NCBI RefSeq assembly: GCF_017833035.1
Contig: NZ_JAFIBM010000001.1
Location: 2,439,762 to 2,503,761 of the forward strand
Direction of reading: 5' to 3'
Source: Frigoribacterium sp. PvP032
Lineage (GTDB): Bacteria > Actinomycetota > Actinomycetes > Actinomycetales > Microbacteriaceae
DNA: 64,000 nt
Of this stretch, positions 42,110 to 50,336 are shown piece by piece (the stretch's first letter is position 1; every line of letters starts with the position of its first letter). The notes under the pieces are model-generated. The model was not told the origin of the DNA. It saw only the letters and a program-made list of their open reading frames with translations, and ran no database searches. The position numbers and the translations under genes were made by a program.

Positions 42110-42184
42110 GCGCCGCGCCGCCGCGCCTCCTCGCCGCCGCGCCGCCGCGCCTCCTCGCCACCTCGCCGCTCCCCTCACGAAGCC

Positions 42185-42383
42185 GGCGGGTCACAGTCGC
42201 GTGCGGCGGGTCACAGTCGTACGCGGCGGGCGGGCGCTGACCCGCCACCGGCGGCAGGAACCCGCCGACATGCTCAGAGCAGACGCACGAGGGCATCACG
42301 AAGCCGGCGGGTCACAGTCGTACGCGGCGGGCGGGCGCTGACCCGCCACCGGCGGCAGGAACCCGCCGACATGCTCAGAGCAG
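42185..42383. repeat. Type C element: GGCGGGTCACAGTCG half-sites with 20-bp period, duplicated
   Basis: GGCGGGTCACAGTCG lies at 42185 and 42205, and GGCGGG at 42225. Inverted CCCGCC lies at 42241 and 42261, all with 20-bp spacing within each orientation. A second unit starts at 42306. A 72-bp segment (42211-42282) is repeated exactly at 42312-42383. Together with the poxB terminator it fills the 393-bp gap between mak and poxB. Confidence 0.88.
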
Positions 42384-42439
42384 CACGCAGCACGACCACG
42401 CTCTGCAGCACCAGCAGGTGCGCAGAGCAGTGCCGGTCA

Positions 42440-42488
42440 CGAAGGAGGCGCGGATCCGGTCCCGGGGACCGGCGCCGCGCCTCCTTCG
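42440..42488. terminator. Terminator hairpin of poxB capped by AGGAGGCG/CGCCTCCT
   Basis: CGAAGGAGGCGCGG pairs with CCGCGCCTCCTTCG, enclosing an inner CCGGTCCC/GGGACCGG stem. It lies 14 bp past the poxB stop. The outer arms carry the overrepresented octamer in inverted orientation. Confidence 0.75.
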
Positions 42489-42502
42489 CGCAGGGTGCAG
42501 CC

Positions 42503-44260
42503 CTACGGCCGCGGCACGTTCCGCAGGTTCGAGCGCGCCATCGACACGACCTCGCCCGCTCCTCCGTTCATGACGATCTTCGACATGGCCAGCGAGAAGC
42601 CCTTCACCTGCGCCCCCGTGATCGCCGGCGGCAGCGAGAGCGCCTGCGGGTCGGTCGCGATGTCGATCAGCGCAGGTCCGTCGTGCTCGAAGACGGCCTC
42701 GAAGCCGTCGCGGAGGTCGCCCGGCTGGTCGACGTGCACGGCGTGGATGCCGATCGAGCGGGCGACGGCGGCGTAGTCGACGTAGGGCACGTCGACGCCG
42801 AAGTCCGGGTACCCGTCGACGAGCATCTCGAGCTTGACCAACCCGAGGGTCGAGTTGTTGAAGACGACGATCTTCACGGGGATCTCGTACATCTTCGCGG
42901 TGATCAGCTCGCCCATCAGCATCGAGAGCCCGCCGTCGCCGGACATCGAGACGACCTGGCGTCCGGGGAACGCGAGCTGCGCGCCGAGGGCGTGCGGCAG
43001 GGCGTTCGCCATCGAGCCGTGCAGGTACGAGCCGAAGACGCGGCGACCGGCCGTCGGCGTGATGTACCGCGCCGCCCACACGTTCGCCATGCCCGTGTCG
43101 GCGGTGAAGATCGCGTCGTCGGCGGCGACGTCGTCCAGGATCGACGCCGCGTACTCCGGGTGGATCGGCACCAGCGTCTCGGCCTTCTTCGTGTACGCGC
43201 CGACGACGCTGCCCATCAGCTTCTCGTGCTTCTTGAGCGTCTTGTCGAGGAACCGGCGGCTCTTCTTCGGCTTCACGAGCGGCTGCAGCATCCGGAGGGT
43301 CGGCAGCACGGCACCGTGCACCGGCACGTGCACCGTCGCCCGACGACCGATCACGGCCGCCTCGACGTCGACCTGGGCGATCTGCGCCTTGTCGCCGTCG
43401 GGCAGGAACTGCGGGTACGGGAAGTCGGTGCCGAGCAGCACGAGCAGGTCCGCGTCGTGGATGCCCGCGTGCGCGGCCCCGTAGCCGAGCAGGCCGGTCA
43501 TGCCCACGTCGTAGGGGTTGTCGTGCTGGATGACGTCCTTGCCGCGCAGGCTGTGCCCGATCGGCGCCCCGACCACACCAGCCAGCTCGATGATCTCGTC
43601 GTGGGCGCCGCGACCGCCCTCGCCGACGAAGAACGCGACGGTGCCCGCGGCGTTGATCGCGTCGGCGAGCGCCTGGACGTCCTCCCGGGCGGGGACGAGC
43701 TCGGGGGCACGGGTCGTGAGGTGCGGCGGCGTGGCACCCTGGGCCTCCAGCTCGGCGATGTCGCCGGGCAGCGTGACGACGCTGACGCCGTGCCCCGCCA
43801 TCGTGTGCCGGATGGCCGACGCGACGACCGACGGCGACTGCACGGCCGTCGAGATCATCTCCGAGTAGCCGGAGCACTCGACGAAGAGCCGGTCGGGGTG
43901 CGTCTCCTGGAAGTAGTCGGTGCCGATCATCGCGCTCGGGATGTGGCTGGCGATCGCGAGCACCTTCGCGCGGCTCCGGTGCGCGTCGTAGAGGCCGTTG
44001 ATGAGGTGCAGGTTGCCGGGGCCGCACGAGCCTGCGCAGACGGCGAGCTCACCGCTCATCTGCGCGTCGCCGGAGGCCATGAAGGCCGCCGCCTCCTCGT
44101 TGCGGACGTGGATCCAGTCGATGCCGCCCTTCGCCGAGCCGCCGGTGCGGCGCACCGCGTCGACGATCGGGTTGAGGCTGTCGCCGACGATGCCGTAGAT
44201 GCGCCGGACCCCGGCGGCCACGAGCTGGGCGATGATCTGGTCGGCGACGGTGTCTGCCAC
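42503..44260 (-). CDS. poxB: Pyruvate dehydrogenase (quinone), ThDP enzyme
   Basis: The 585-residue ThDP-dependent enzyme converts pyruvate to acetate and CO2 and passes electrons to membrane quinone. ThDP-binding motifs: RNEEAAAFMASGDAQMSG and GPGNLHLINGLYDAHRSR in the N-terminal domain. The cofactor-binding GDGGLSMLMGELITA is followed by VFNNSTLGLVKLE in the C-terminal domain. The conserved block TGMANVWAARYI lies between. Length and order match PoxB. A roughly 25-residue C-terminal segment (SLAMSKIVMNGGAGEVV) should bind membrane lipids. It works with acetate metabolism and may complement phosphoketolase. Confidence 0.93.
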   Translation of the reverse strand: MADTVADQIIAQLVAAGVRRIYGIVGDSLNPIVDAVRRTGGSAKGGIDWIHVRNEEAAAFMASGDAQMSGELAVCAGSCGPGNLHLINGLYDAHRSRAKVLAIASHIPSAMIGTDYFQETHPDRLFVECSGYSEMISTAVQSPSVVASAIRHTMAGHGVSVVTLPGDIAELEAQGATPPHLTTRAPELVPAREDVQALADAINAAGTVAFFVGEGGRGAHDEIIELAGVVGAPIGHSLRGKDVIQHDNPYDVGMTGLLGYGAAHAGIHDADLLVLLGTDFPYPQFLPDGDKAQIAQVDVEAAVIGRRATVHVPVHGAVLPTLRMLQPLVKPKKSRRFLDKTLKKHEKLMGSVVGAYTKKAETLVPIHPEYAASILDDVAADDAIFTADTGMANVWAARYITPTAGRRVFGSYLHGSMANALPHALGAQLAFPGRQVVSMSGDGGLSMLMGELITAKMYEIPVKIVVFNNSTLGLVKLEMLVDGYPDFGVDVPYVDYAAVARSIGIHAVHVDQPGDLRDGFEAVFEHDGPALIDIATDPQALSLPPAITGAQVKGFSLAMSKIVMNGGAGEVVSMARSNLRNVPRP

Positions 44261-44374
44261 GGGGTCCTCCTGGTGCGCGATGGTGTCGGGCGAGCGGTGC
44301 AGGCGTCCTCACCCGCGCCTCCTCGACCCGTGTCCTCCCAGCCAACTCCCCCGTCCCTCACCGCCGACCGGGCA

Positions 44375-44380
44375 TAGCCT
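44375..44380 (+). promoter_or_regulatory. Leaderless -10 box TAGCCT for mycoredoxin gene
   Basis: TAGCCT lies 6 nt before the ATG at 44387. Confidence 0.5.
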
Positions 44381-44386
44381 GGGACC

Positions 44387-44659
44387 ATGACCGACACCGC
44401 CACCTCCTACGTCCCCGAAGCCGGCTCCATCACGATCTTCAGCACGTCGTGGTGCGGCTACTGCGCCCGCCTCAAGCAGCAGCTCGGCAAGCAGGGCATC
44501 GGCTTCACCGAGGTGAACATCGAAGAGGTGGCGGGCACCGCCGAGATCGTCGAGAACGTCAACGGCGGCAACCAGACGGTGCCCACGGTGATCTTCCCCG
44601 ACGGCTCGACCGCGACCAACCCGTCGCTCGCCGACGTCAAGGCGAAGCTCGGCCTGTAG
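44387..44659 (+). CDS. mrx1: Mycoredoxin (glutaredoxin-like)
   Basis: The 90-residue thioredoxin-fold protein has the redox motif CGYC (Cys 23 and 26) in IFSTSWCGYCARLKQQL, and the cis-Pro in QTVPTVIFPDGS. It is the mycothiol-dependent glutaredoxin of Actinobacteria, reducing mycothiol-protein mixed disulfides. The N-terminal Cys does the exchange. The leaderless promoter and downstream hairpin mark it as a single-gene unit. Confidence 0.9.
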   Translation: MTDTATSYVPEAGSITIFSTSWCGYCARLKQQLGKQGIGFTEVNIEEVAGTAEIVENVNGGNQTVPTVIFPDGSTATNPSLADVKAKLGL

Positions 44660-44711
44660 CGCTCGTCAGACGCGGGCGCGGACGCAGGCGCGAGCACACA
44701 CGTCTGCAACG

Positions 44712-44756
44712 CGAGAACGCCCCGCTCCTCCCTCAGGAGGCGCGGGGCGTTCTGCT
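44712..44756. terminator. Terminator hairpin between mycoredoxin and VOC gene
   Basis: GAACGCCCCG pairs with CGGGGCGTTC around a stem-loop that contains TCCT/AGGA. The right arm includes AGGAGGCG. It lies between two convergent genes. Confidence 0.7.
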
Positions 44757-44769
44757 GCGACAGGTCGCG

Positions 44770-45165
44770 TCAGCTCTGCGGTGCGGCCGCGAAGAACTCG
44801 ATCTGGTTGCCGTCGGGGTCCTTGACCATGAGGGTCGTGCCGAAGTCCGGGTCCTCGAGGTCGGACTCGATGCCGACCGACGCGGCGTGATCCTGCCAGG
44901 CGACGACGGCGTCGCGGTCGGCCACGGCGAAGCCGATGTGGTCGAGACCGGGGACGGTCGGGTCGAAGGGCACGGCCTTGCCCTCGGTGTAGGCGGTCAC
45001 GCCGAGGATCTGGCCGCCGCCGACCGAGAACAGCCGACGGTCGAGCCCGTCCAGCACGATCTGGCCCACGGGCGGTGCGCCGAGCAGCGACTCGTAGAAC
45101 GCGAGGCTCGCGTCGAGGTCGGACACGGTGATGGCGACGTGGGCGTAGCCCTGGATCTCGGGCAT
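44770..45165 (-). CDS. VOC family protein (glyoxalase/bleomycin resistance fold)
   Basis: The 131-residue VOC protein has paired beta-alpha-beta motifs. The N-terminal half is GYAHVAITVSDLDASLAFYES and the C-terminal half is LDHIGFAVADRDAV, ending LMVKDPDGNQIEFF with the metal-binding Glu. The reaction is unknown. ATG at 45165 has AAGGAG eight nt upstream; a TTG or GTG further upstream would add residues without family similarity. Confidence 0.88.
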   Translation of the reverse strand: MPEIQGYAHVAITVSDLDASLAFYESLLGAPPVGQIVLDGLDRRLFSVGGGQILGVTAYTEGKAVPFDPTVPGLDHIGFAVADRDAVVAWQDHAASVGIESDLEDPDFGTTLMVKDPDGNQIEFFAAAPQS

Positions 45166-45239
45166 GGTGTGCTCCTTCGGGTGCGTGCGTGTGGTGATCT
45201 CCCGACCCAACTCCCGCCTCCTGGGAGGCGTCCCTCCAC

Positions 45240-45301
45240 GGCGGGCGAGTTCGTCGCGTCCGGGCTGTCACGACGGCCCGGGACCGACGAACTCGCCCGC
45301 C
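45240..45301. repeat. Type D nested palindrome GGCGGGCGAGTTCGTCG
   Basis: GGCGGGCGAGTTCGTCG at 45240-45256 is matched by its exact reverse complement at 45285-45301. A second inner stem of roughly CCGGGC/GCCCGG lies between them. The GGCGGG start is shared with type C. It lies between two minus-strand genes. Confidence 0.75.
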
Positions 45302-45342
45302 GCCCCGGCCGATGCAGTGAGCCGGGAACGGCGCGGCCCGAG

Positions 45343-47475
45343 CTAGTCGGAGAGGGCGTCCGTCAGCAGGGCGACCAGCGCGCTGAGCTGGATGTCGCCC
45401 GAGTCGACCACCTCGCTGTCGTCGCCGTCGAGGGCGCGCGCCGCGAGGCCAGCCTTGCTGTCGATCAGCTCGGCGATCTTCGTGTCGATCGTCTGGGCGG
45501 CGATGACGCGCCAGGCGGTGACGGGTTCTTCCTGGCCGATGCGGTGCACGCGGTCGATCGCCTGCGTCTGCTCGGCGTCCGTCCACGAGAGCTCGGCGAG
45601 CACGACGTTCGAGGCGACCTGCAGGTTGAGCCCGACGCCGGCCGCGGTGAGCGAGCAGACGACGACCTCGACCTCGGGGTCGTTCACGAACGCGTCGATC
45701 TGGCGCTGGCGAACGGCCGGCGTCTGGTCGCCACGGATCGAGGCGTACTTGATGCCCCGCTTCGCGAAGGTCTGCTCGGCCGTGTCCATCACGTCGATGT
45801 GCTTGGCGAAGAAGACGACCTTGCCGACGTTGCGGGCGAGCTGCGCGGTGTAGTCCGCGGCCAGCCCGGCCTTGGCCTGGCCGATGCGGCGCACCATGCT
45901 GAACACGTTCTCGCCGTTCTTGGCGGTCGTCGTGTCCTCGAGCTCCCACTTGGCGACCTGGCGCACCAGGTCGTGGTCGATCCCCTCGACCCGGACCCCG
46001 GAGGTGCGGGCCGCGAGCGCTGACCGGTACCGGGACACGAGTCGGCGGGCCAGCTCGCGCTCGGCCTCGCGGATCGAGCGGCCGGCCTCGTCGTCGAGCT
46101 CGACGGGGAGGTCGGCGATGCGGCGGGCCGGGATGTCGGCGGCGACGTCTACCTTGCGCCGTCGGACGATGCCGAGGTCGATGACGATCTCGCGGGCGGA
46201 CGAGAAGAAGCCGGGATCGGCCGGCGTGAGGCCCGCCTCCTCGAGCTGCTCCATGAGCTCGGCGGCGGGCTTCTTGTCGCCGATCCAGCCGAGGAACTCC
46301 CAGATCGCACGGAAATCTTCGATGTCGTTGATCAGCGGCGTGCCGGTGAGCGCCATCAGCAGCGGGTGCGCCGTGCGCGAGCGGATGCGCTCCGACAGCT
46401 GCAGCACGTGCCGGGACCGCTGCGACTCCTTGTTCTTGATGAAGTGCGCCTCGTCGACGATCATGCCCTTGAAGCCGAGGTCGCCGAGCCAGCCGACGTG
46501 CCGGTCGAGCACCTCGTAGTTGACGATCACGACGTCCGCGAAGGCGTCGAGGGTGTCGCCGTCGCCGTGGATCACCGTGGCGGTGCGGGTCGGCGTCCAG
46601 AGCTGCACCTCGCGCGCCCAGTTCGTCTTGACGACGTTCGGCACGACGACGAGCAGCGGGTACGCGCCTGCTGCCTGGGCGGCGAGCAGCGACTGGGCCG
46701 TCTTGCCGAGGCCCGGCTCGTCGGCGAGCAGGTAGGTGCGGTGGCCCTGGCGCGCCGACTCGACGAGCTGTGCCTGGTGGTGCATCAGCGTCGCGCCGGC
46801 CGGGGCGTCGACGGTGGTCGGCTCGGGCAGGGGCATGCAGGCGGACCCGCCGCCGGCGCCGTACTCGAACGACTTGAAGAGCGGGCCGAACAGCTCCCAG
46901 TTGGCGAGGCGCACAGGGTGCACCTCGCGGGCGACCTCGGCGAGCGAGAAGTCCGGCGGCAGGAACGGGTTCGCGAGCTGGCGCGAGACGACCGACTGCG
47001 GCACGACCTGGCGCTCGGACACAGGGGCGACGGGCGCGGCCTCGCGCACGACGACCTGCTCCTCGGGAGCGAGCTCCATGCCGGCGGACATCTGCATGTC
47101 GCGCTTGAGGGCCCTGGCGCTCTCGGAGACGACGGCGTCCTCGCCGAGCAGCGCGATGAGGGAGGTGTCGCGAGCGGCCGTCTTCGCGAGGATCTGAGCG
47201 ACGCCGTCGAGCCGCTTCATCTGCTCGGCGCGCTCGGAGTCGCTGATCGCCTTGTCGACCTTGACCCTGGCGCGCTCCTCGCGCATCAGCAGGGCGATGA
47301 CCTGGAACTTCGTGCGGCTGGACGGCTTCACCTGCCCGCGCTGGGCGGCGGCCTCCACCTCGCGCACGGCGCGGGCGAGGACGGGGATGAGCCCGTCGTT
47401 GTCCACCTCGCGGCGGCGGTGCTTCTGGGGGGCGGTGCGGGTGCCGCCCTGCTGACGCTGGCCTGGTCGAGCCAA
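45343..47475 (-). CDS. SNF2-family DEAH ATPase/helicase
   Basis: The 710-residue SNF2 ATPase has Walker A DEPGLGKT (about residues 252-259), DEAH at about 341-344 and TGTPLINDIEDF (motif III). The C-terminal helicase half has GVGLNLQVASNVV and QAIDRVHRIGQEEPVTAWR. The N-terminal 170 residues are charged and helical and have no known domain. Such proteins translocate on double-stranded DNA and displace bound proteins. TTG at 47475 has GAGGAG five nt upstream; no other start gives this N-terminus. Upstream there is a 334-bp gene-free leader with a 15-bp palindrome. Confidence 0.88.
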   Translation of the reverse strand: MARPGQRQQGGTRTAPQKHRRREVDNDGLIPVLARAVREVEAAAQRGQVKPSSRTKFQVIALLMREERARVKVDKAISDSERAEQMKRLDGVAQILAKTAARDTSLIALLGEDAVVSESARALKRDMQMSAGMELAPEEQVVVREAAPVAPVSERQVVPQSVVSRQLANPFLPPDFSLAEVAREVHPVRLANWELFGPLFKSFEYGAGGGSACMPLPEPTTVDAPAGATLMHHQAQLVESARQGHRTYLLADEPGLGKTAQSLLAAQAAGAYPLLVVVPNVVKTNWAREVQLWTPTRTATVIHGDGDTLDAFADVVIVNYEVLDRHVGWLGDLGFKGMIVDEAHFIKNKESQRSRHVLQLSERIRSRTAHPLLMALTGTPLINDIEDFRAIWEFLGWIGDKKPAAELMEQLEEAGLTPADPGFFSSAREIVIDLGIVRRRKVDVAADIPARRIADLPVELDDEAGRSIREAERELARRLVSRYRSALAARTSGVRVEGIDHDLVRQVAKWELEDTTTAKNGENVFSMVRRIGQAKAGLAADYTAQLARNVGKVVFFAKHIDVMDTAEQTFAKRGIKYASIRGDQTPAVRQRQIDAFVNDPEVEVVVCSLTAAGVGLNLQVASNVVLAELSWTDAEQTQAIDRVHRIGQEEPVTAWRVIAAQTIDTKIAELIDSKAGLAARALDGDDSEVVDSGDIQLSALVALLTDALSD

Positions 47476-47809
47476 GGCTCCTCCTCGTGGTCGACGCGAC
47501 GGTCGACGGTGCTGTGTCGTCGAGCGACGACGGGTGGTGCTGCGGTGCGACGCTGCGGCACCGGGCTGGGCCCCGGCCGCTCGTCTGCCTTGCCGGCGCC
47601 TGCCCTGCCGGGTGTGTCGTGCCCAGCGCCGGTGACGACGCGACGAGCCGCCGCGGTGCGGACACCGGGGCGAGACGGGACACGGCCGGACGATCTCGGA
47701 TCGGACGGCGGAGAGGCACGGACGAAGGGACTCCGTCGCCGCCTCCGGCCGGGTCGGACCATCTGTGCCAGATGACGACACGGACGATGCTGCGCGCTAG
47801 TTTACGCGC
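47476..47809. other. 334-bp gene-free region upstream of SNF2 gene
   Basis: No supported gene is found here. It contains a candidate -10 box TAAACT on the minus strand near 47800 and the inverted repeat CATCTG-TGC-CAGATG at 47760. If the promoter is there, the transcript has a leader of about 320 nt, unlike the leaderless genes around. Confidence 0.4.
47760..47774. promoter_or_regulatory. 15-bp inverted repeat CATCTGTGCCAGATG, candidate operator
   Basis: Six-base arms surround TGC. It lies just downstream of the candidate SNF2 -10 box and could be a protein-binding site. Confidence 0.4.
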
Positions 47810-49075
47810 TCACGCACCCGACACGCCACCGGGCGCCGTCGTGTCGCCTGCGGCGTCCGGAACGACGGGCGAGTCGGGCGCCGGCCAGCCGCCGAGTGCG
47901 CCCGCGGCGGCACCCAGCAGCTGCTCGGCCTTGCGCCGCCCGGTGTCCGTGCCGAGCGTCGCCTGGCCCCCCGCGTGGGCGAGCAGCTGGGCCGCGACCG
48001 CCGGGGCCAGCCGGTCGGCGAGCCCAGGAGCCGCACGCGCCCAGGTGCGGGAGAGCTCGTCCGCGAGACGCTCGCAGGCGCGGGCCTCGGCCTCGTCGCC
48101 GTTGCCGCGGTGCCACTGCCCCGTGACGACGAGGTGGGCGACGAGGGCCGCGGCGTCGCGCGCGGGGTGGCCGAGCCCCGCGGTGTCGATGTCGAGCAGG
48201 CCGGTGACGTGCCACGGCCGCTCGGGGTCGACGAAGAGCTGCTCGAGGTGCAGGTCGCCGTGGATGACGGCGAGGGCGTCGCCCGTCCAGGTCGCTCGTC
48301 GACGCTCGATCTCGCCGTAGAGGGCCTGGATCTCTGGCGCGCGCCCTGGCAGGGCCGTGGAGAGGGTGCCTCGGTGCCAGTCCGCGTGGTCCAGGGCGTC
48401 CGACTGGGCCCGGTTCGTGATGTGCACGCCCGCGACGAGACGGCCGAGGTCGACGATCTGCTGCACGAAACGTGGCTCGTCGGCGAGCTCGGCCACGCGC
48501 TGCCCGGCCGGCACGCCGGGGACCAGCTCGAGCACGAGCAGCCCGTCGGGACGTGACGCGAGCACCCGGGGCACCGGCAGCCCCCGTGCGCGGAACGCCT
48601 CGTGCTGGGCGACGATCGGCGCGACGCGGTCGGGCCGGATGACCTTGAGGAACACCGTGGCCTCGGCCGAGTCGAGCCGGATCACCGCCCGCTTTCCCGG
48701 CCGGTAGGCCGCGACGCTGAGCGTCGGGGCGGTGACCACGATGCCGAGCGCGGCCAGGGACTCGGTGACGCGGTCGGGGTAGGTCACTCCGGCGAGCGCG
48801 GGGAGGAGCGGGTCGGCCGGGTAGGCCCACACGGCGAGCTGCTGGCCCGTCGACGGGTCGGTGGTGAGGACGCTCGTCGCGTCGGCGGTCGACACGTCCG
48901 TGTCGATGAAGGTCAGGACCGTGTCGGAGGCGCCCGCCTCGTCGACCGTGTCGACCTCGTAGCCGTAGAGGAACCCGTGCCCGGAGGGCTCGACCGAGTG
49001 GGGCCGGAAGGCGACGACGGTGAGCCCCGAGCCGGCGAACGCCGCGGGGAGCACCTCTGCTGAGTTCGGCCACAC
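47810..49075 (-). CDS. Aminoglycoside/hydroxyurea phosphotransferase-fold (APH) kinase
   Basis: The protein has about 421 residues. Its kinase domain in the C-terminal two-thirds carries VIHGDLHLEQLFVD as catalytic loop and LLDIDTAGLGHP as metal-binding motif, with ALDHADW preceding. The N-terminal 130 residues (FLYGYEVDTVDEAGASDTVLTF) are an extra domain. Substrates of this fold are aminoglycosides, choline, maltose or others; this one is undefined. GTG at 49075 is the best start. The TTTACT hexamer 6 nt upstream might be a -10 box. It runs divergently from the FUSC gene. Confidence 0.85.
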   Translation of the reverse strand: MWPNSAEVLPAAFAGSGLTVVAFRPHSVEPSGHGFLYGYEVDTVDEAGASDTVLTFIDTDVSTADATSVLTTDPSTGQQLAVWAYPADPLLPALAGVTYPDRVTESLAALGIVVTAPTLSVAAYRPGKRAVIRLDSAEATVFLKVIRPDRVAPIVAQHEAFRARGLPVPRVLASRPDGLLVLELVPGVPAGQRVAELADEPRFVQQIVDLGRLVAGVHITNRAQSDALDHADWHRGTLSTALPGRAPEIQALYGEIERRRATWTGDALAVIHGDLHLEQLFVDPERPWHVTGLLDIDTAGLGHPARDAAALVAHLVVTGQWHRGNGDEAEARACERLADELSRTWARAAPGLADRLAPAVAAQLLAHAGGQATLGTDTGRRKAEQLLGAAAGALGGWPAPDSPVVPDAAGDTTAPGGVSGA

Positions 49076-49156
49076 GCGTCCAGTAAACCGGTGAGGGGGC
49101 CCCCTCGAGCGCCCACGGCGCGGCACGGTTACCCGATCGTGATGCGCGCGCGACGG

Positions 49157-49162
49157 TATCCT
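49157..49162 (+). promoter_or_regulatory. Leaderless -10 box TATCCT for FUSC gene
   Basis: TATCCT lies 7 nt before the GTG at 49170. Confidence 0.5.
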
Positions 49163-49169
49163 CGGAGGC

Positions 49170-50336
49170 GTGCACCTCGTCTCGCGCATTCGTCAGACGC
49201 GGCGCACCCCTCTGCTCCAGGTCGTCAAGACCTCTGCCGCGGTCGTCGTCGCCTGGTTCGCCTCCGTCGCGCTGCTGCAGCAGCCGCTGCCGATCTTCGC
49301 CGCGATCGCCGCCCTGCTGGTCGTCCTGCCGAGCGTCAACCAGTCGCTCGTGCGCGGCCTCGAGCGCAGCGTCGGCGTGGTCGCCGGCGTGCTCATCGCG
49401 TTCGCGGCAGGTCAGCTGTTCGGCGCCTCCACCTGGATCGTGCTCGGCATCGTCGTCGTCAGCCTGCTCGTCTCGTGGGCTCTGCGACTCACCCCGAGCA
49501 GCGCGAACCAGGTGCCGATCTCGGCGATGCTCGTGCTCGCCATCGGGGCGCAGACCCCCGACTACGCCCTCGACCGGGTGCTCGAGACGATCATCGGGGC
49601 CGTGGTCGCACTGGCGATCAACGCCCTCGTCGTGCCGCCCGTGCTGCTCGCGCCGGCCCACCTGGCCGTCGGGCGCCTGACCCGCGATCTCGCCGCCGTG
49701 CTGGACGAGCTCGGGGCCGTGCTGTCGACGCCGAGCGACCGCGAGCGCCTCGGCGCCGTGCTGGTGCAGGCCAGGGGCCTGCGCGACCTCCAGTCGAAGG
49801 CCGCCGCCGCGGTCGCCGCCGGCGAGGAGAGCCTCATGCTCAACCCCCGCGCGAGCCGGCAGCGCACCGTGCTCGAGGCCGACGCCGCGCTGCTCGTCCG
49901 GCTGACGGCGCTCGTGCACCGCGCCGTCGGCATGGCGCGCTCGGTGCACGACAACTACGACGTCGAGCTCGTGGACGACCCGGCCGTGGGGCAGATCGCC
50001 GAGGAGCTGCACCGGGCGGCACACGACCTGAGGCTACGGGGCCGCGAGGCGGAGGCCGGCTCGGGCACCGCCTCCTCGGCCCGCGGCTCCTCGGCCCGCG
50101 GCTCCTCGGCGCCCGGCTCCCCGGCGCCCGACGCCTCGGGGTCCTCGCCCGACGACCGGCGACTGCGCGGCGAGCCCCCGCTCCCCGGCGAGCGGCCGCT
50201 CGACGACGCCGAGCCCGAGGCCCTCGCCCTCACCGCCCCGGTGCGGGTGCTCAGGCCCGACCCCGAGCACTGGGTGCTGATCGGGTCGCTGCTCGAGGAC
50301 ATCCGTCGGGTGCGCGAAGAGATCATCGACGAGTGA
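49170..50336 (+). CDS. FUSC family membrane protein (aromatic acid exporter-like)
   Basis: The 388-residue protein has about five to six N-terminal helices. They include LLQVVKTSAAVVVAWF, VLPSVNQSLVRGLERSVG and LETIIGAVVALAINAL, the FUSC half-module. The cytoplasmic rest is helical, ending with a Ser/Ala/Pro-rich linker and DPEHWVLIGSLLEDIRRVREEI. Relatives include AaeB exporters, but no partner periplasmic protein is nearby. GTG at 49170 follows a -10 box. The next gene overlaps its stop by 4 bp (GTGA). Confidence 0.86.
   Translation: MHLVSRIRQTRRTPLLQVVKTSAAVVVAWFASVALLQQPLPIFAAIAALLVVLPSVNQSLVRGLERSVGVVAGVLIAFAAGQLFGASTWIVLGIVVVSLLVSWALRLTPSSANQVPISAMLVLAIGAQTPDYALDRVLETIIGAVVALAINALVVPPVLLAPAHLAVGRLTRDLAAVLDELGAVLSTPSDRERLGAVLVQARGLRDLQSKAAAAVAAGEESLMLNPRASRQRTVLEADAALLVRLTALVHRAVGMARSVHDNYDVELVDDPAVGQIAEELHRAAHDLRLRGREAEAGSGTASSARGSSARGSSAPGSPAPDASGSSPDDRRLRGEPPLPGERPLDDAEPEALALTAPVRVLRPDPEHWVLIGSLLEDIRRVREEIIDE

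Noticed and set aside
44770-45210. Longer VOC protein starting at 45210
   Set aside because: The extra 15 residues have no similarity, and AAGGAG lies just before the ATG at 45165.
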